From assembly GCA_964394585.1 (NCBI GenBank), contig CAYMYI010000040.1, forward strand, positions 1 to 33,271: a stretch of DNA of 33,271 nt, in the 5' to 3' direction. Positions within the stretch are counted from its first letter, which is position 1. Each line of letters opens with the position of its first letter. This stretch comes from CAYUJH01 sp964394585 (GTDB lineage Bacteria; Bacteroidota; Bacteroidia; Cytophagales; Flammeovirgaceae). Made by a program: the position numbers and the translations under genes. The notes under the pieces were generated by a model, which did not search any database, had not been told where the DNA came from, and saw only the letters and a list, made by a program, of their open reading frames with translations. Below are positions 1 through 7,933 of the stretch, one piece after another.

Positions 1-503
1 ACTTCGGGTACGCCCATCACCTCTACCGCATTTCCCATAAACGCTGGTTTGTATAGATAGATATGCTCTTCCACCAGTTGACCGTAGTCTTTATCGGGGG
101 TCATCATAAAGACTTCAAAGCCTTCTTTTGCTGCTTTTTTTGCCAAGGTTCCAATGATATCGTCGGCTTCAAACCCATCTTTTTCCAACACAGGAATTTG
201 GAAAGCCCGCACTACATCTTTAATAATAGGGATGGAAATCTGGATTTCTTCGGGCTGTTCTTGGCGGTTTGCCTTGTACTCGGCAAACTGATTGTGCCGA
301 AAGGTAGGTGCCGAAGTATCGAATGCCACACCCAAATGCGTTGGTTTTTCTTTACTGATGATTTCCCAAAGTGCATTTACAAAGCCCAACGTTGCCCCGG
401 TATTCAAGCCTTTGGAGTTAATTCTAGGGTTTTTGCTAAAAGCAAAATGGGCGCGGTAAATCAGCGCCATAGCATCGAGTAAGAACAGTTTCGGTTTAGC
501 CAT
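1..503 (-). CDS. polA: DNA polymerase I, N-terminal 5'-3' exonuclease part (cut by window edge)
   Basis: The minus-strand reading frame starts at the ATG at 503 and runs off the left edge after about 167 codons. The visible protein begins MAKPKLFLLDAMALIYRAHF, the usual start of Bacteroidota PolA. It then shows the flap-nuclease signatures: a metal-binding Asp in FLLDAM, the helical-arch block FRHNQFAEYKANR, the acidic EADDI motif, and TPDKDYGQLV. These belong to the 5'-3' exonuclease domain, which removes RNA primers and nicked 5' ends during lagging-strand maturation and excision repair. The polymerase domain would lie outside the window. No gene lies between it and the divergent GT2 fragment at 678. 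A weak -7-like TATCTTTA sits on the minus strand at 546-539. Confidence 0.95.
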   Translation of the reverse strand, partial: MAKPKLFLLDAMALIYRAHFAFSKNPRINSKGLNTGATLGFVNALWEIISKEKPTHLGVAFDTSAPTFRHNQFAEYKANRQEQPEEIQISIPIIKDVVRAFQIPVLEKDGFEADDIIGTLAKKAAKEGFEVFMMTPDKDYGQLVEEHIYLYKPAFMGNAVEVMGVPE

Positions 504-677
504 AAAAAGAAAAATCTGTATGTAAAGATTTATACCGATAAAGATAGTAAGATTTGAGAAGCGTAGCGGATGCACAAAGACGTTAAGTTAGAAGTATGCA
601 CGTTGCAGTAAAAGCAGTTATTATCCTACAAAGTTGTATACTGTAACTATTCTTTGGTTATCCTCACACTTTTGTAC
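504..677. other. Divergent intergenic region, polA / GT2 fragment
   Basis: These 174 bases separate the divergent starts of polA and the glycosyltransferase fragment. I see no RNA gene or repeat. A one-mismatch -7 element (TATCTTTA, minus strand, 546-539) could serve polA. Nothing convincing is visible for the plus-strand gene. Confidence 0.5.
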
Positions 678-1199
678 ATGGCTGATACACGTCCCCTTGT
701 TTCGGTGATAGCACTGTGCTACAACCATGCTGTTTTTGTAGAAGATGCGCTCCGATCGGTTCTACAGCAAACCTATGAAAAGGTAGAACTGATTGTAGTG
801 GACGATGCTAGCACCGATGGCAGTGCAGAAAAAATTCAGGCGTTTGCCCAACAACACCCTGCCGTGCAGTGCCTTTTGCTAGAAACGAATCAAGGGAATT
901 GTAAGGCGTTCAACCGAGGGCTCGCCCTTGCCCAAGGAACATATGTGGTCGATTTTGCTACAGACGACCTGATGTACCCGCACCGCATTGCACAGCAAGT
1001 AGAATTGCTCGAAACCAAAGGGCTTGCCTATGGAGTTGCCTTCTCCGATGCCGATTTAATCGACGAACAAGGAGAGCATATACGCACGTATTACCCTCGC
1101 ACGCCCAGTGGTAAATTTGCTCAAAAAATCCCATCAGGGGAGGTATATGCCCATTTAGTGAAGTGGCAATTCATCTGCACGCCCACCATGATGATGCGC
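678..1199 (+). pseudogene. Truncated GT2 family glycosyltransferase (N-terminal half only)
   Basis: From the ATG at 678 the protein reads as a family 2 glycosyltransferase (GT-A fold): LVSVIALCYNHA, the nucleotide-sugar motif LIVVDDASTDGS and the DFATDD block. It parallels the intact paralogue at 2543-3520 residue for residue for about 170 residues, up to TPTMMMRK. The paralogue then continues with ALLDALGGYDES and the catalytic ED motif, but here the sequence changes without a break into the signal peptide of an unrelated lipoprotein. The frame stays open to 1550. The C-terminal half with the catalytic base is missing, so transferase activity is unlikely. A TTG at 654 is in frame, but the ATG matches the paralogue start. 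The two copies differ throughout, so this is an older duplicate and not a recent copy. Confidence 0.8.
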
Positions 1200-1771
1200 A
1201 AAACTACTTTCTATCTCCTCATTCTATCGCTTTTGGGGTTAACTGGCTGCTTAAACTACGGCAATTATCGAGTAGAGTCGGACTATAGTTACGCCGGTAA
1301 TTTCAACGATTACAAATCGTTTAACTTTTTCGATGAGCTCCTCGAAGATACCTCTCAGCGTAACGTGATTCTCGCCAACGCCATTCGCTCTCGTCTTAAC
1401 TTGCAGGGCTATAAACTCACTGCCGTAATCCAAACTTGCTGGTGTCGTACAAAATTTTCTTTGGCGATATGCAGTTTAAAGGCTATGAACAGCCCGATAT
1501 CGTCTATTGGGTTAAAAATGGTGAGCGAGATGAAGAATATGATGCCGTAAAATATAAGCTCCGAGAAGGAACGCTGCTCATTTCGTTGTATGACCGCGAC
1601 GGCGAAACTGTAGTGTGGCAGGGGTATGCTTCAGGTGTTTTTGGGATGGGGGAAATCAACGCCTCTGACGAACGCTACCTGAAACGACTTGTTCGCTCTA
1701 TTTTTGACCAGTTCAAGTTTGTAGCCAACGATTTTATCCCTTTGGAGGAACGCCGAAAATCGGGCGATTGA
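1194..1771 (+). pseudogene. DUF4136-type lipoprotein, interrupted by a -1 frameshift
   Basis: Starting at the ATG at 1194 the product begins MRKTTFYLLILSLLGLTGC, a lipoprotein signal peptide with lipobox LTGC. It continues YRVESDYSYAGNFNDYKSFNF and GYKLTA, which resembles DUF4136 lipoproteins. Near 1424-1427 the frame breaks: the same frame runs to a stop at 1548-1550, while the expected continuation NPNLLVSYKIFFGDMQFKGY lies one frame over and runs to 1771. One base appears to be missing between GCC (1422-1424) and AAT (1427-1429). Either the gene is broken or the assembly has a one-base error. The start overlaps the end of the GT2 fragment, the two sharing ATGATGATGCG. If repaired, it would be an envelope lipoprotein of about 190 residues and unknown function. 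Confidence 0.7.
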
Positions 1772-1840
1772 TTATGCAAGATAAGTACGGTCTCCAAAAA
1801 CTAATTACCACACATTTTTGCAGCAGACTAGCTTGCCTTG

Positions 1841-2497
1841 TTATTGAACGTTCAACAGGGAATCTAGGTGTGTTTTTAATACTTTAGACTCTTCCACAAC
1901 GAGCTCATAGCTGCTGATTTTCTGTGCCAGCAAGCTCTCATATATCATGATTTTGTTATTAAGTACAGTCAAATTTGCGTCATTGCTTATTTCCATCGTT
2001 GTTAAATCAGCATTGTTAGTAAACCAATCCAGTAAATCGTTTGTAAAGTAATCTACCTGAAACTCTCCCTTTCGATTGCTTTCGAGCGCCTGTCCGTCAT
2101 AAAAGTCTGTTAACTTTTTTTGAAGAGTTAAGTCATCAAGTAATCGTATTTTACCTGATACCTTCATAGAACTATACGTTGAAGTGGTGGGGACATAATT
2201 TTCAACCTGAAAAATAGTTGGTAATTGTGTGTTGATTGCCGCTAAATTATTGCTAGCTAGCGAGGCTAATAGCGTATCTATATTTGCCTGATATTGCCGA
2301 TTTAGTGGAATTTGGTATTCTTCGTATGTGGAAATATCGCCGGAAAGGTCGTTAATCAACGACTGAATCAAGATGCGCCTTTCCTGTTTTTCTGCCTTAA
2401 TTTTTGCTCGTTCATTGATATAAAATGCGAGATATACGCCTAGAATTACCGCAATAAAATTGAAAAGGTGATCGAGCCAGTGGTATTTTCTTGTCAT
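1841..2497 (-). CDS. DUF6090-like single-TM membrane protein
   Basis: The protein has about 218 residues from the ATG at 2497 (MTRKYHWLDHLFNF). A second in-frame ATG at 2527 would add ten residues, but the inner one fits better. One N-terminal transmembrane helix, LFNFIAVILGVYLAFYINE, is followed by a charged coiled-coil-like stretch (RAKIKAEKQERRILIQSLIND) and an alpha-helical region. This layout, including the I-x-x-G-x-x-x-A-x-x-I-N helix, resembles DUF6090 proteins common in Bacteroidota, whose function is unknown. It lies between the two GT2 copies on the opposite strand and looks AT-richer than its neighbours, which suggests an inserted accessory gene. Its start is 45 bases from the divergent GT2 start. 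Confidence 0.6.
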   Translation of the reverse strand: MTRKYHWLDHLFNFIAVILGVYLAFYINERAKIKAEKQERRILIQSLINDLSGDISTYEEYQIPLNRQYQANIDTLLASLASNNLAAINTQLPTIFQVENYVPTTSTYSSMKVSGKIRLLDDLTLQKKLTDFYDGQALESNRKGEFQVDYFTNDLLDWFTNNADLTTMEISNDANLTVLNNKIMIYESLLAQKISSYELVVEESKVLKTHLDSLLNVQ

Positions 2498-2542
2498 GAC
2501 ATAAAAGTTATATAGAGCATATCTCAAATATAAGATTTTAAC

Positions 2543-3520
2543 ATGTCATCTTTTCCACTTGTTTCAGTCATAGCATTGTGCCATAACCACGCTTCGTTTG
2601 TAGAAGAAGCGCTTCAATCAGTCATGCAGCAGACCTACCCAAATGTAGAGCTGATTGTAGTCGACGATGCTAGTACCGACGGAAGTACCTCAAAAATTCG
2701 GGCGTTTACAAAGCAACATCCTCTAGTGCAATGTATTTTCCTAGAAACCAATCAAGGGAACTGTAAAGCGTTCAATCGAGGGTTGGTGCAAGCAAAAGGA
2801 GTCTATATAATTGATTTTGCTACCGATGACGTAATGTATCCGCAGCGTATCGAGAAACAGGTGGGACTTTTGGAAGCAAAGGGGGACTCGTACGGGGTTG
2901 CTTTTTCCGATGCCGACCTCATCGACGAGCGAGGGCAACTAATACGCTCCTACTATGCACGCACAGTAAATGGCAAACTCAAAAATGCAATCCCTTCAGG
3001 AGCGGTTTACCCCCATTTGGTAAAGAGGCAATTCATTTGTACCCCCACCATGATGATGCGAAAAGCGCTACTCGATGCGCTCGGCGGTTATGATGAATCG
3101 CTCAGTTACGAAGACTACGATTTTTGGGTGCGTTCCGGGCAAATTACAAAGTATGCGTTTTCAGCAGAAATTTTGACGGCAAAACGAGAGGTTCGTTACT
3201 CTCATGGGAAAACGTTTTTTAGCAAGCAAGCAGGCAATCATTTAGTTTCTACGCTGTTGATATGCCAAAAAGCAAAAATACTCAACCGAACCCAAGAAGA
3301 CGATGCCGCTTTAGCAGTTTCGGTGCGTTATCATCGGAGGCTTTCAGTACTTACCGAGCATTTTGAGCTTGCCCAGCAATTTTTTGATGTACTGAAAAGC
3401 ATTGATAGTATCCGCCTATCTGATAGGCTTTGGGGGGTACTAGCAGCCCGACGTATTCGGCTGCATCGCCTATACCAAAAGTGGTTACAATGGCGGTACG
3501 GTCTCCGCATGAGGAAGTAG
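2543..3520 (+). CDS. GT2 family glycosyltransferase
   Basis: A complete 325-residue family 2 glycosyltransferase. The GT-A core is visible in order: LVSVIALCHNHA (residues 6-17), LIVVDDASTDGS (37-48), DFATDD (91-96, metal/nucleotide-sugar region), FSDADL (121-126) and the catalytic-base region YEDYDFWVR (189-197). The C-terminus is basic and helical with no transmembrane segment, so the enzyme is probably cytoplasmic or peripheral. It would transfer a sugar from a nucleotide donor to a glycan or lipid acceptor; the sugar and acceptor cannot be read from the sequence. The N-terminal half matches the truncated copy at 678-1199. No polysaccharide operon surrounds it. Confidence 0.88.
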   Translation: MSSFPLVSVIALCHNHASFVEEALQSVMQQTYPNVELIVVDDASTDGSTSKIRAFTKQHPLVQCIFLETNQGNCKAFNRGLVQAKGVYIIDFATDDVMYPQRIEKQVGLLEAKGDSYGVAFSDADLIDERGQLIRSYYARTVNGKLKNAIPSGAVYPHLVKRQFICTPTMMMRKALLDALGGYDESLSYEDYDFWVRSGQITKYAFSAEILTAKREVRYSHGKTFFSKQAGNHLVSTLLICQKAKILNRTQEDDAALAVSVRYHRRLSVLTEHFELAQQFFDVLKSIDSIRLSDRLWGVLAARRIRLHRLYQKWLQWRYGLRMRK

Positions 3521-3553
3521 CTCGGAGATTTTCATGCGCAGCAATCAACAAAA

Positions 3554-3580
3554 AGCCACTCCCAACAACTGAGAGTGGCT
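3554..3580 (-). terminator. Rho-independent terminator of katG
   Basis: A perfect 8-bp stem, AGCCACTC (3554-3561) with GAGTGGCT (3573-3580), encloses an 11-base loop. On the minus strand it is followed by TTTTTG, as expected for termination of katG, which ends at 3621. On the plus strand the downstream AGTTTGTATA is only weakly U-rich, so termination of the GT2 gene from the other side is possible but less certain. Confidence 0.75.
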
Positions 3581-3620
3581 AGTTTGTATAAAACAGTATG
3601 CTTGATTGGTAGCGTACTGT

Positions 3621-5858
3621 TTACGCAAGTTCAAAGCGGTCGAGGTTCATCACTTTATCCCATGAGGCTACAAAATCTTTCACAAATTTCTCTTGCGAAT
3701 CTTCACAAGCGTATACTTCTGCAATAGCGCGAAGTTCTGAGTTTGAACCGAAGATAAGATCCACGCGCAAGCCTGTCCATTTTACTTCACCGGTTTTGCG
3801 GTCGCGGCCTTCAAATAGTTCATCTTCTTCAGAAACTGCACTCCAGGTAACCCCAAAGTCGAGCAGGTTCACAAAGAAATCGTTTGTTAATTGCCCAGGG
3901 CGGCTGGTGAATACGCCATGCTTCGATTTATCAAAATTTGTATCCAATACACGCATACCGCCAATAAGTGCAGTCATTTCAGGAGCGGTTAGGGTCATCA
4001 ACTGTGCGCGGTCTACTAACATTTCTTCGCCAGAAACCACGTGCGTTTTTTTCTTATAGTTGCGGAAACCATCGGCTAACGGCTCCAATACTTCAAACGA
4101 CTCTACATCGGTTTGTTCTTGCGAGGCATCGGTACGGCCTGGGTTAAATGGCACAGTGATATCGTGTCCGGCATCTTTCGCTGCTTTTTCGATAGCTGCG
4201 CATCCGCCTAATACGATGAGATCAGCCATAGACACTTTTTTGTTGCCGGCTTGTGCTCCGTTAAAATCGCTTTGAACTTTTTCTAGTACCTCCAACACTT
4301 TCGCTAATTCAGCTGGGTTGTTGGCTTCCCAATCTTTCTGAGGCGCCAAGCGCAGACGTCCTCCATTGGCACCACCCCGCTTATCGGAACCACGGAACGT
4401 AGAAGCAGATGCCCATGCCGTAGTTACTAGTTGCGATACAGACAGTCCTGTTGCCAAGATTTCTTCTTTCAAACCTGCAATGTCTTTCTCGTCGATAAGT
4501 TCGTGGTCTACCGCAGGGATAGGATCTTGCCAGATAAGCTCTTCCGCTGGTACTTCAGGGCCTAAGTAGCGAGAACGAGGGCCCATGTCGCGGTGGGTTA
4601 ACTTAAACCAAGCACGTGCAAAGGCATCGGCAAACTGATCGGGGTTTTCGTGGAAACGGCGTGAAATTTTCTCGTATTCAGGATCCATCCGAAGCGATAA
4701 GTCGGTAGTTAGCATGAAAGGAGCATGCTTTTTCTCAGGGTCGTGAGCATCAGGGATAGTTCCTTCGCCTGCGCCATCTTTTGGTTTCCACTGGTAAGCA
4801 CCGGCAGGGCTTTTGGTAAGTTCCCACTCGTAGCCAAACAGGTGGTCGAAGTAATCGTTGCTCCACTTGGTAGGTGTTTTAGTCCAAGCTCCTTCTAAGC
4901 CACTAGTAATGGTATCGTTGCCTACGCCTGTGCCATAGTTATTTTTCCATCCTAAGCCTTGCATTTCGATAGGAGCGCCTGCTGGCTCTGCTTCGAGGTA
5001 CTCAGCGTCGGGTGCTGCTCCGTGCGTTTTGCCGAAGGTGTGTCCGCCGGCAATCAGCGCTACGGTTTCTTCATCGTTCATCGCCATACGGCCAAATGTT
5101 TCGCGGATGTCGTGTGCTGCTGCAACCGGGTCAGGTTTACCATCAGGACCTTCAGGGTTTACGTAAATTAAGCCCATGTGCGAAGCTGCCAACGGGTTTT
5201 CCAACTCGCGCTCGCCGGTATAGCGTTCAACGCCTAGCATTTCTTTTTCAGAACCCCAATATACATCCTCTTCTGGCTCCCAAATATCTTCGCGGCCTCC
5301 GCCAAATCCGAAGGTTTTAAAGCCCATCGATTCAAGAGCACAGTTACCGGCTAAAATCATCAAATCGGCCCAAGAGATTTTCTTTCCATATTTCTTTTTG
5401 ATAGGCCACAACAACAAACGTGCTTTATCGAGGTTTGTGTTATCAGGCCAGCTATTCAGAGGGGCAAAACGCTGCGCACCCGCACCACCGCCTCCGCGGC
5501 CATCTTGGATACGATACGTTCCGGCACTGTGCCAAGCCATGCGGATAAACAACGGGCCATAGTGTCCGTAGTCAGCCGGCCACCAATCTTGTGAGTCGGT
5601 CATCAGTGCATAAAGATCTTTCTTTACCGCTTCTAAATCGAGTTTTTTGAACTCTTCTGCATAGTTAAAGCCCTCTTCCATAGGGTTAGAGAGCGCAGAG
5701 TGCTGGCGCAAAATGTTCAGCTTCAATTGGTTAGGCCACCAATCTCGGTTAGAAGTCCCGCCACCGGCACTTTGCTTTACTTGCCCGCCGTGGAAAGGAC
5801 ATTTGCTCATTCCATTCGTAGCTTCTGCTGATGCGTTTGATTTTGTGTGATCTGCCAT
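3621..5858 (-). CDS. katG: Catalase-peroxidase KatG
   Basis: A full-length 745-residue bifunctional haem enzyme that dismutates hydrogen peroxide and has broad peroxidase activity. The N-terminal haem domain shows the distal site R106, W109, H110 (RMAWHSAGTYR), Y232 in GLIYVNPEGPDG, M258 in IRETFGRM, and the proximal haem ligand H273 in GGHTFGKTHGA. W109-Y232-M258 is the covalent adduct triad needed for catalase activity, and all three residues are present. The C-terminal half is the haem-free duplicate domain typical of the family. The start MADHTKSNASAE is followed by MSKCPFHGG, also a common KatG opening. It is monocistronic: a terminator lies downstream at 3554-3580, and a -7 element and palindrome lie upstream at 5903-5929. 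Confidence 0.97.
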   Translation of the reverse strand: MADHTKSNASAEATNGMSKCPFHGGQVKQSAGGGTSNRDWWPNQLKLNILRQHSALSNPMEEGFNYAEEFKKLDLEAVKKDLYALMTDSQDWWPADYGHYGPLFIRMAWHSAGTYRIQDGRGGGGAGAQRFAPLNSWPDNTNLDKARLLLWPIKKKYGKKISWADLMILAGNCALESMGFKTFGFGGGREDIWEPEEDVYWGSEKEMLGVERYTGERELENPLAASHMGLIYVNPEGPDGKPDPVAAAHDIRETFGRMAMNDEETVALIAGGHTFGKTHGAAPDAEYLEAEPAGAPIEMQGLGWKNNYGTGVGNDTITSGLEGAWTKTPTKWSNDYFDHLFGYEWELTKSPAGAYQWKPKDGAGEGTIPDAHDPEKKHAPFMLTTDLSLRMDPEYEKISRRFHENPDQFADAFARAWFKLTHRDMGPRSRYLGPEVPAEELIWQDPIPAVDHELIDEKDIAGLKEEILATGLSVSQLVTTAWASASTFRGSDKRGGANGGRLRLAPQKDWEANNPAELAKVLEVLEKVQSDFNGAQAGNKKVSMADLIVLGGCAAIEKAAKDAGHDITVPFNPGRTDASQEQTDVESFEVLEPLADGFRNYKKKTHVVSGEEMLVDRAQLMTLTAPEMTALIGGMRVLDTNFDKSKHGVFTSRPGQLTNDFFVNLLDFGVTWSAVSEEDELFEGRDRKTGEVKWTGLRVDLIFGSNSELRAIAEVYACEDSQEKFVKDFVASWDKVMNLDRFELA

Positions 5859-5902
5859 TTTGTTGATGAATATAGTTAGGTGAATAAAATTGTACTCAGT
5901 AT

Positions 5903-5910
5903 CAAATGTA
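5903..5910 (-). promoter_or_regulatory. -7 promoter element of katG
   Basis: The minus strand reads TACATTTG, an exact match to the Bacteroidota -7 consensus TAnnTTTG. It lies 45 bases upstream of the katG ATG, which predicts a leader of roughly 35-40 bases. No good TTG/TTTG -33 element is seen at the usual distance, which would suit an activator-dependent promoter. Confidence 0.55.
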
Positions 5911-5911
5911 C

Positions 5912-5929
5912 GATTATCAATAGATAATC
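5912..5929. promoter_or_regulatory. Perfect palindrome next to the katG -7 box (candidate operator)
   Basis: GATTATC (5912-5918) and GATAATC (5923-5929) form a perfect 7-4-7 inverted repeat, one base upstream of the katG -7 element and covering part of the -33/-7 spacer. This is where a peroxide-responsive regulator (OxyR or PerR class) would bind. The match to the E. coli OxyR or B. subtilis PerR consensus is only partial, so the regulator is not identified. Confidence 0.45.
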
Positions 5930-6155
5930 AGTATTTATATTTTTTATTTAATTATAAGTTATAGTTATAGATTTTTGTTTTGCACGCTACCGAAAAAAAT
6001 AGCGGCTATGAGAAGAGCACGAGAATGCCCTTTACCAAAAAATGCTTCATAGTAAGAACATGGGCAACTCTGGTTTGTTCAGGGTTTTACCGATTATCTG
6101 TCCGGGAAATAAAACCGTAAACTATACGGAGCTATGCACAGAGGTAACGCCTGCC

Positions 6156-6803
6156 TTAGCCTAGTTTCTGAATAACATCGGAGAGATAAATTTGGACGCC
6201 TTCGCTACTACGCTGGCTCATTAATCGCATTGCTTTGGCTACCACTTTCGCTTCAATTCCTTTGTATGCTGAGGGAATCAACGGATTGAGCCATTTGTTT
6301 ACCACTTTTCCCACATCTTCGCCCAGGCGTTTTTCGGAGCGATTGCCCAGGAGTAACGAGGGGCGGAAAATATGCACCGAGCGAAACCCCAACTGCTTTA
6401 CGGCATCTTCGGCTTCGCCTTTTACTCGGTTGTAAAACAGAAGCGAATCGGCTTTAGCTCCCATAGCCGATACGAGCAAAAAATCGGTAGCGCCTTGGGC
6501 AAGGGTACACTCGGCGAACTGTACTACGTAATCGAAGTCCACTTTGCGAAATGCTGCCTGCGAGCCTGCTTTTTTGATGGTGGTCCCTAAGCAACAAAAG
6601 GCACAATCGGCATTAAACTGCGATTGAAAGTCAACAAGCCTATCAAAGTTGACTTGGATTGGTTCAAGCTTAGGATGTTCAAAAGAGAGCGGTTGGCGTA
6701 CCAATGCTTTCACTTTTTCAAAAGCATCGTCATCAAGAAGTTGTTGCAAGAGCTGTTGCCCTACCAGCCCGGTAGCACCGGCGATAATCGCAGTTTTTTG
6801 CAT
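6156..6803 (-). CDS. NAD(P)-binding atypical SDR, TIP30/HTATIP2-like
   Basis: A 215-residue Rossmann protein. The dinucleotide motif GATGLVGQQLL is at residues 9-19. FCCLGTTIKKAGS and VDFDYVV follow, as in NAD(P)-binding proteins of the HTATIP2/TIP30 type, then VSAMGA and the YxxxK-like YNRVKGEAE. The end, FRPSLLLGNRSEKRLGE, is also typical of that group. No membrane segment is present, so it should be cytosolic. It probably reduces a carbonyl substrate or senses NAD(P)H; the substrate is unknown. Its ATG is five bases after the stop of the acetyltransferase gene at 6809-7840, so the two are very likely co-transcribed. Confidence 0.85.
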   Translation of the reverse strand: MQKTAIIAGATGLVGQQLLQQLLDDDAFEKVKALVRQPLSFEHPKLEPIQVNFDRLVDFQSQFNADCAFCCLGTTIKKAGSQAAFRKVDFDYVVQFAECTLAQGATDFLLVSAMGAKADSLLFYNRVKGEAEDAVKQLGFRSVHIFRPSLLLGNRSEKRLGEDVGKVVNKWLNPLIPSAYKGIEAKVVAKAMRLMSQRSSEGVQIYLSDVIQKLG

Positions 6804-6808
6804 ACGTG

Positions 6809-7840
6809 TTAGGCTAAAAAGTGTCGTAAATCAAAATAAACGAGCATATAGGTTTCTCTTTCCTCGTTATCGAGTACCCGTAGCAAACCTTTATTCCCTA
6901 CCGGAAACGAGAAGCGCAGGGTGTAGTCTTGTTTGGGTTGCAGGGTTTTAATATTTACGAACTGATGGTTTTGCGTTACAATATTTTGTTTATAATCGAA
7001 GTGATAATTGATTTGCCGTAAAATGTGGCGGTTCGATACCTTTTTAGGGTTAAAATCTTCGGATTCGAGCACCGTTTTGATGTTGAAGTTATCGAATACC
7101 GACTTGGTAAGCATAGCGTTGATGTGGATTGTATTGCTGGTATGGTGTAGCGTGAAGCCTTTTCGGGTCCAAGCGCGTTGTACAGTCAAATTTTCAATTT
7201 GAGTTGTTACCTGCATCACTTCCTTTTCCTTCGCTTTACCATAGTTTTTCGCATACCGCATAATATCTTGGAAGATGCCACCGCCTCGCTCAGAAGGTTT
7301 CACACCGTATAAAATTCCTTTAATCTTGAATTCGCTTTCGAGGTTAAACGTGGCAAAGGCAACTACTTCACCTTTTCGTTTTACGAGCCAGCAGATGCGG
7401 GTAGGGTCGTTCTCGGCATAGCTCCGCACCCAATCTTGGTAGCCTTCGGTTACGTTCTCGTTATCAAAGAACGGGTTCATGCGGTAGTGGTTCACATAGC
7501 TAACGAAGGTTTCGCGCACAATATGATTGAGAGTTGCATGGTCGCTAGGCTGCGCTACAACGAACTCTAAGTCGTCATTTTGTAGGGCGGTAGGTTCGTA
7601 ACTGAGCAAATCGTACTCGTAATATGCTAAGGTATCGGTAATCATGAAGGGCATGGCAATTTTCTCCAACTTATGAATTTGGGTAAGTTGCGTGGTAGGA
7701 ATTCGGATAATTGCCGTATCAATATTGTGTTCTAAAATTTGCGATAAAATCAGCTGGGCATCAATTTCTTCCATGCGAGCGCGGTAGATGACTAGCCCAA
7801 AGCGGTTACTATCTAGTTTAGAATATTTCAGTTCGTTCAT
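6809..7840 (-). CDS. WecD-like GNAT acetyltransferase with extra C-terminal domain
   Basis: A 343-residue protein in three parts. Residues 1-85 resemble the N-terminal domain of WecD/RffC (KLDSNRFGLVIYRARM, then a helical stretch and YYEYDL). Residues about 90-235 form a GNAT domain, with the acetyl-CoA loop at GVKPSERGGGIFQDIM and the closing pattern QIENLTVQRAWTRKGFTLHH. The last 100 residues are beta-rich (TLRFSFPVGNKGLLRV) and I do not recognise them. WecD acetylates a dTDP-amino-sugar, so acylation of a nucleotide-linked amino-sugar is plausible here but not shown, because no amino-sugar genes are nearby. A -7-like TAAATTTG sits 45 bases upstream (minus strand, 7892-7885). Confidence 0.7.
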   Translation of the reverse strand: MNELKYSKLDSNRFGLVIYRARMEEIDAQLILSQILEHNIDTAIIRIPTTQLTQIHKLEKIAMPFMITDTLAYYEYDLLSYEPTALQNDDLEFVVAQPSDHATLNHIVRETFVSYVNHYRMNPFFDNENVTEGYQDWVRSYAENDPTRICWLVKRKGEVVAFATFNLESEFKIKGILYGVKPSERGGGIFQDIMRYAKNYGKAKEKEVMQVTTQIENLTVQRAWTRKGFTLHHTSNTIHINAMLTKSVFDNFNIKTVLESEDFNPKKVSNRHILRQINYHFDYKQNIVTQNHQFVNIKTLQPKQDYTLRFSFPVGNKGLLRVLDNEERETYMLVYFDLRHFLA

Positions 7841-7933
7841 TATTGTGTTGTAAATGAGTGGTCGATTCGTTACAAATAGGTTAACAAATTTATAAAATAG
7901 CTACTGGATTTTGAGCGATGGCTGTGTGCAATG

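Larger units (their letters stand above)
5859..6155. other. Intergenic region upstream of katG
   Basis: These 297 bases hold the katG control region (see 5903-5929) and an AT-rich tract at about 5935-5975. The rest, about 5990-6155, lies downstream of the minus-strand SDR gene. I see no gene or RNA in it and no clear terminator hairpin. Confidence 0.5.

Noticed and set aside
654..1550. A single genuine 298-residue protein
   Set aside because: It joins half of a GT2 enzyme to a lipoprotein signal peptide and then to out-of-frame sequence. Two broken genes explain it better.
3796..5320. Several plus-strand reading frames opposite katG
   Set aside because: They are antisense shadows of a fully conserved katG, with no family resemblance.
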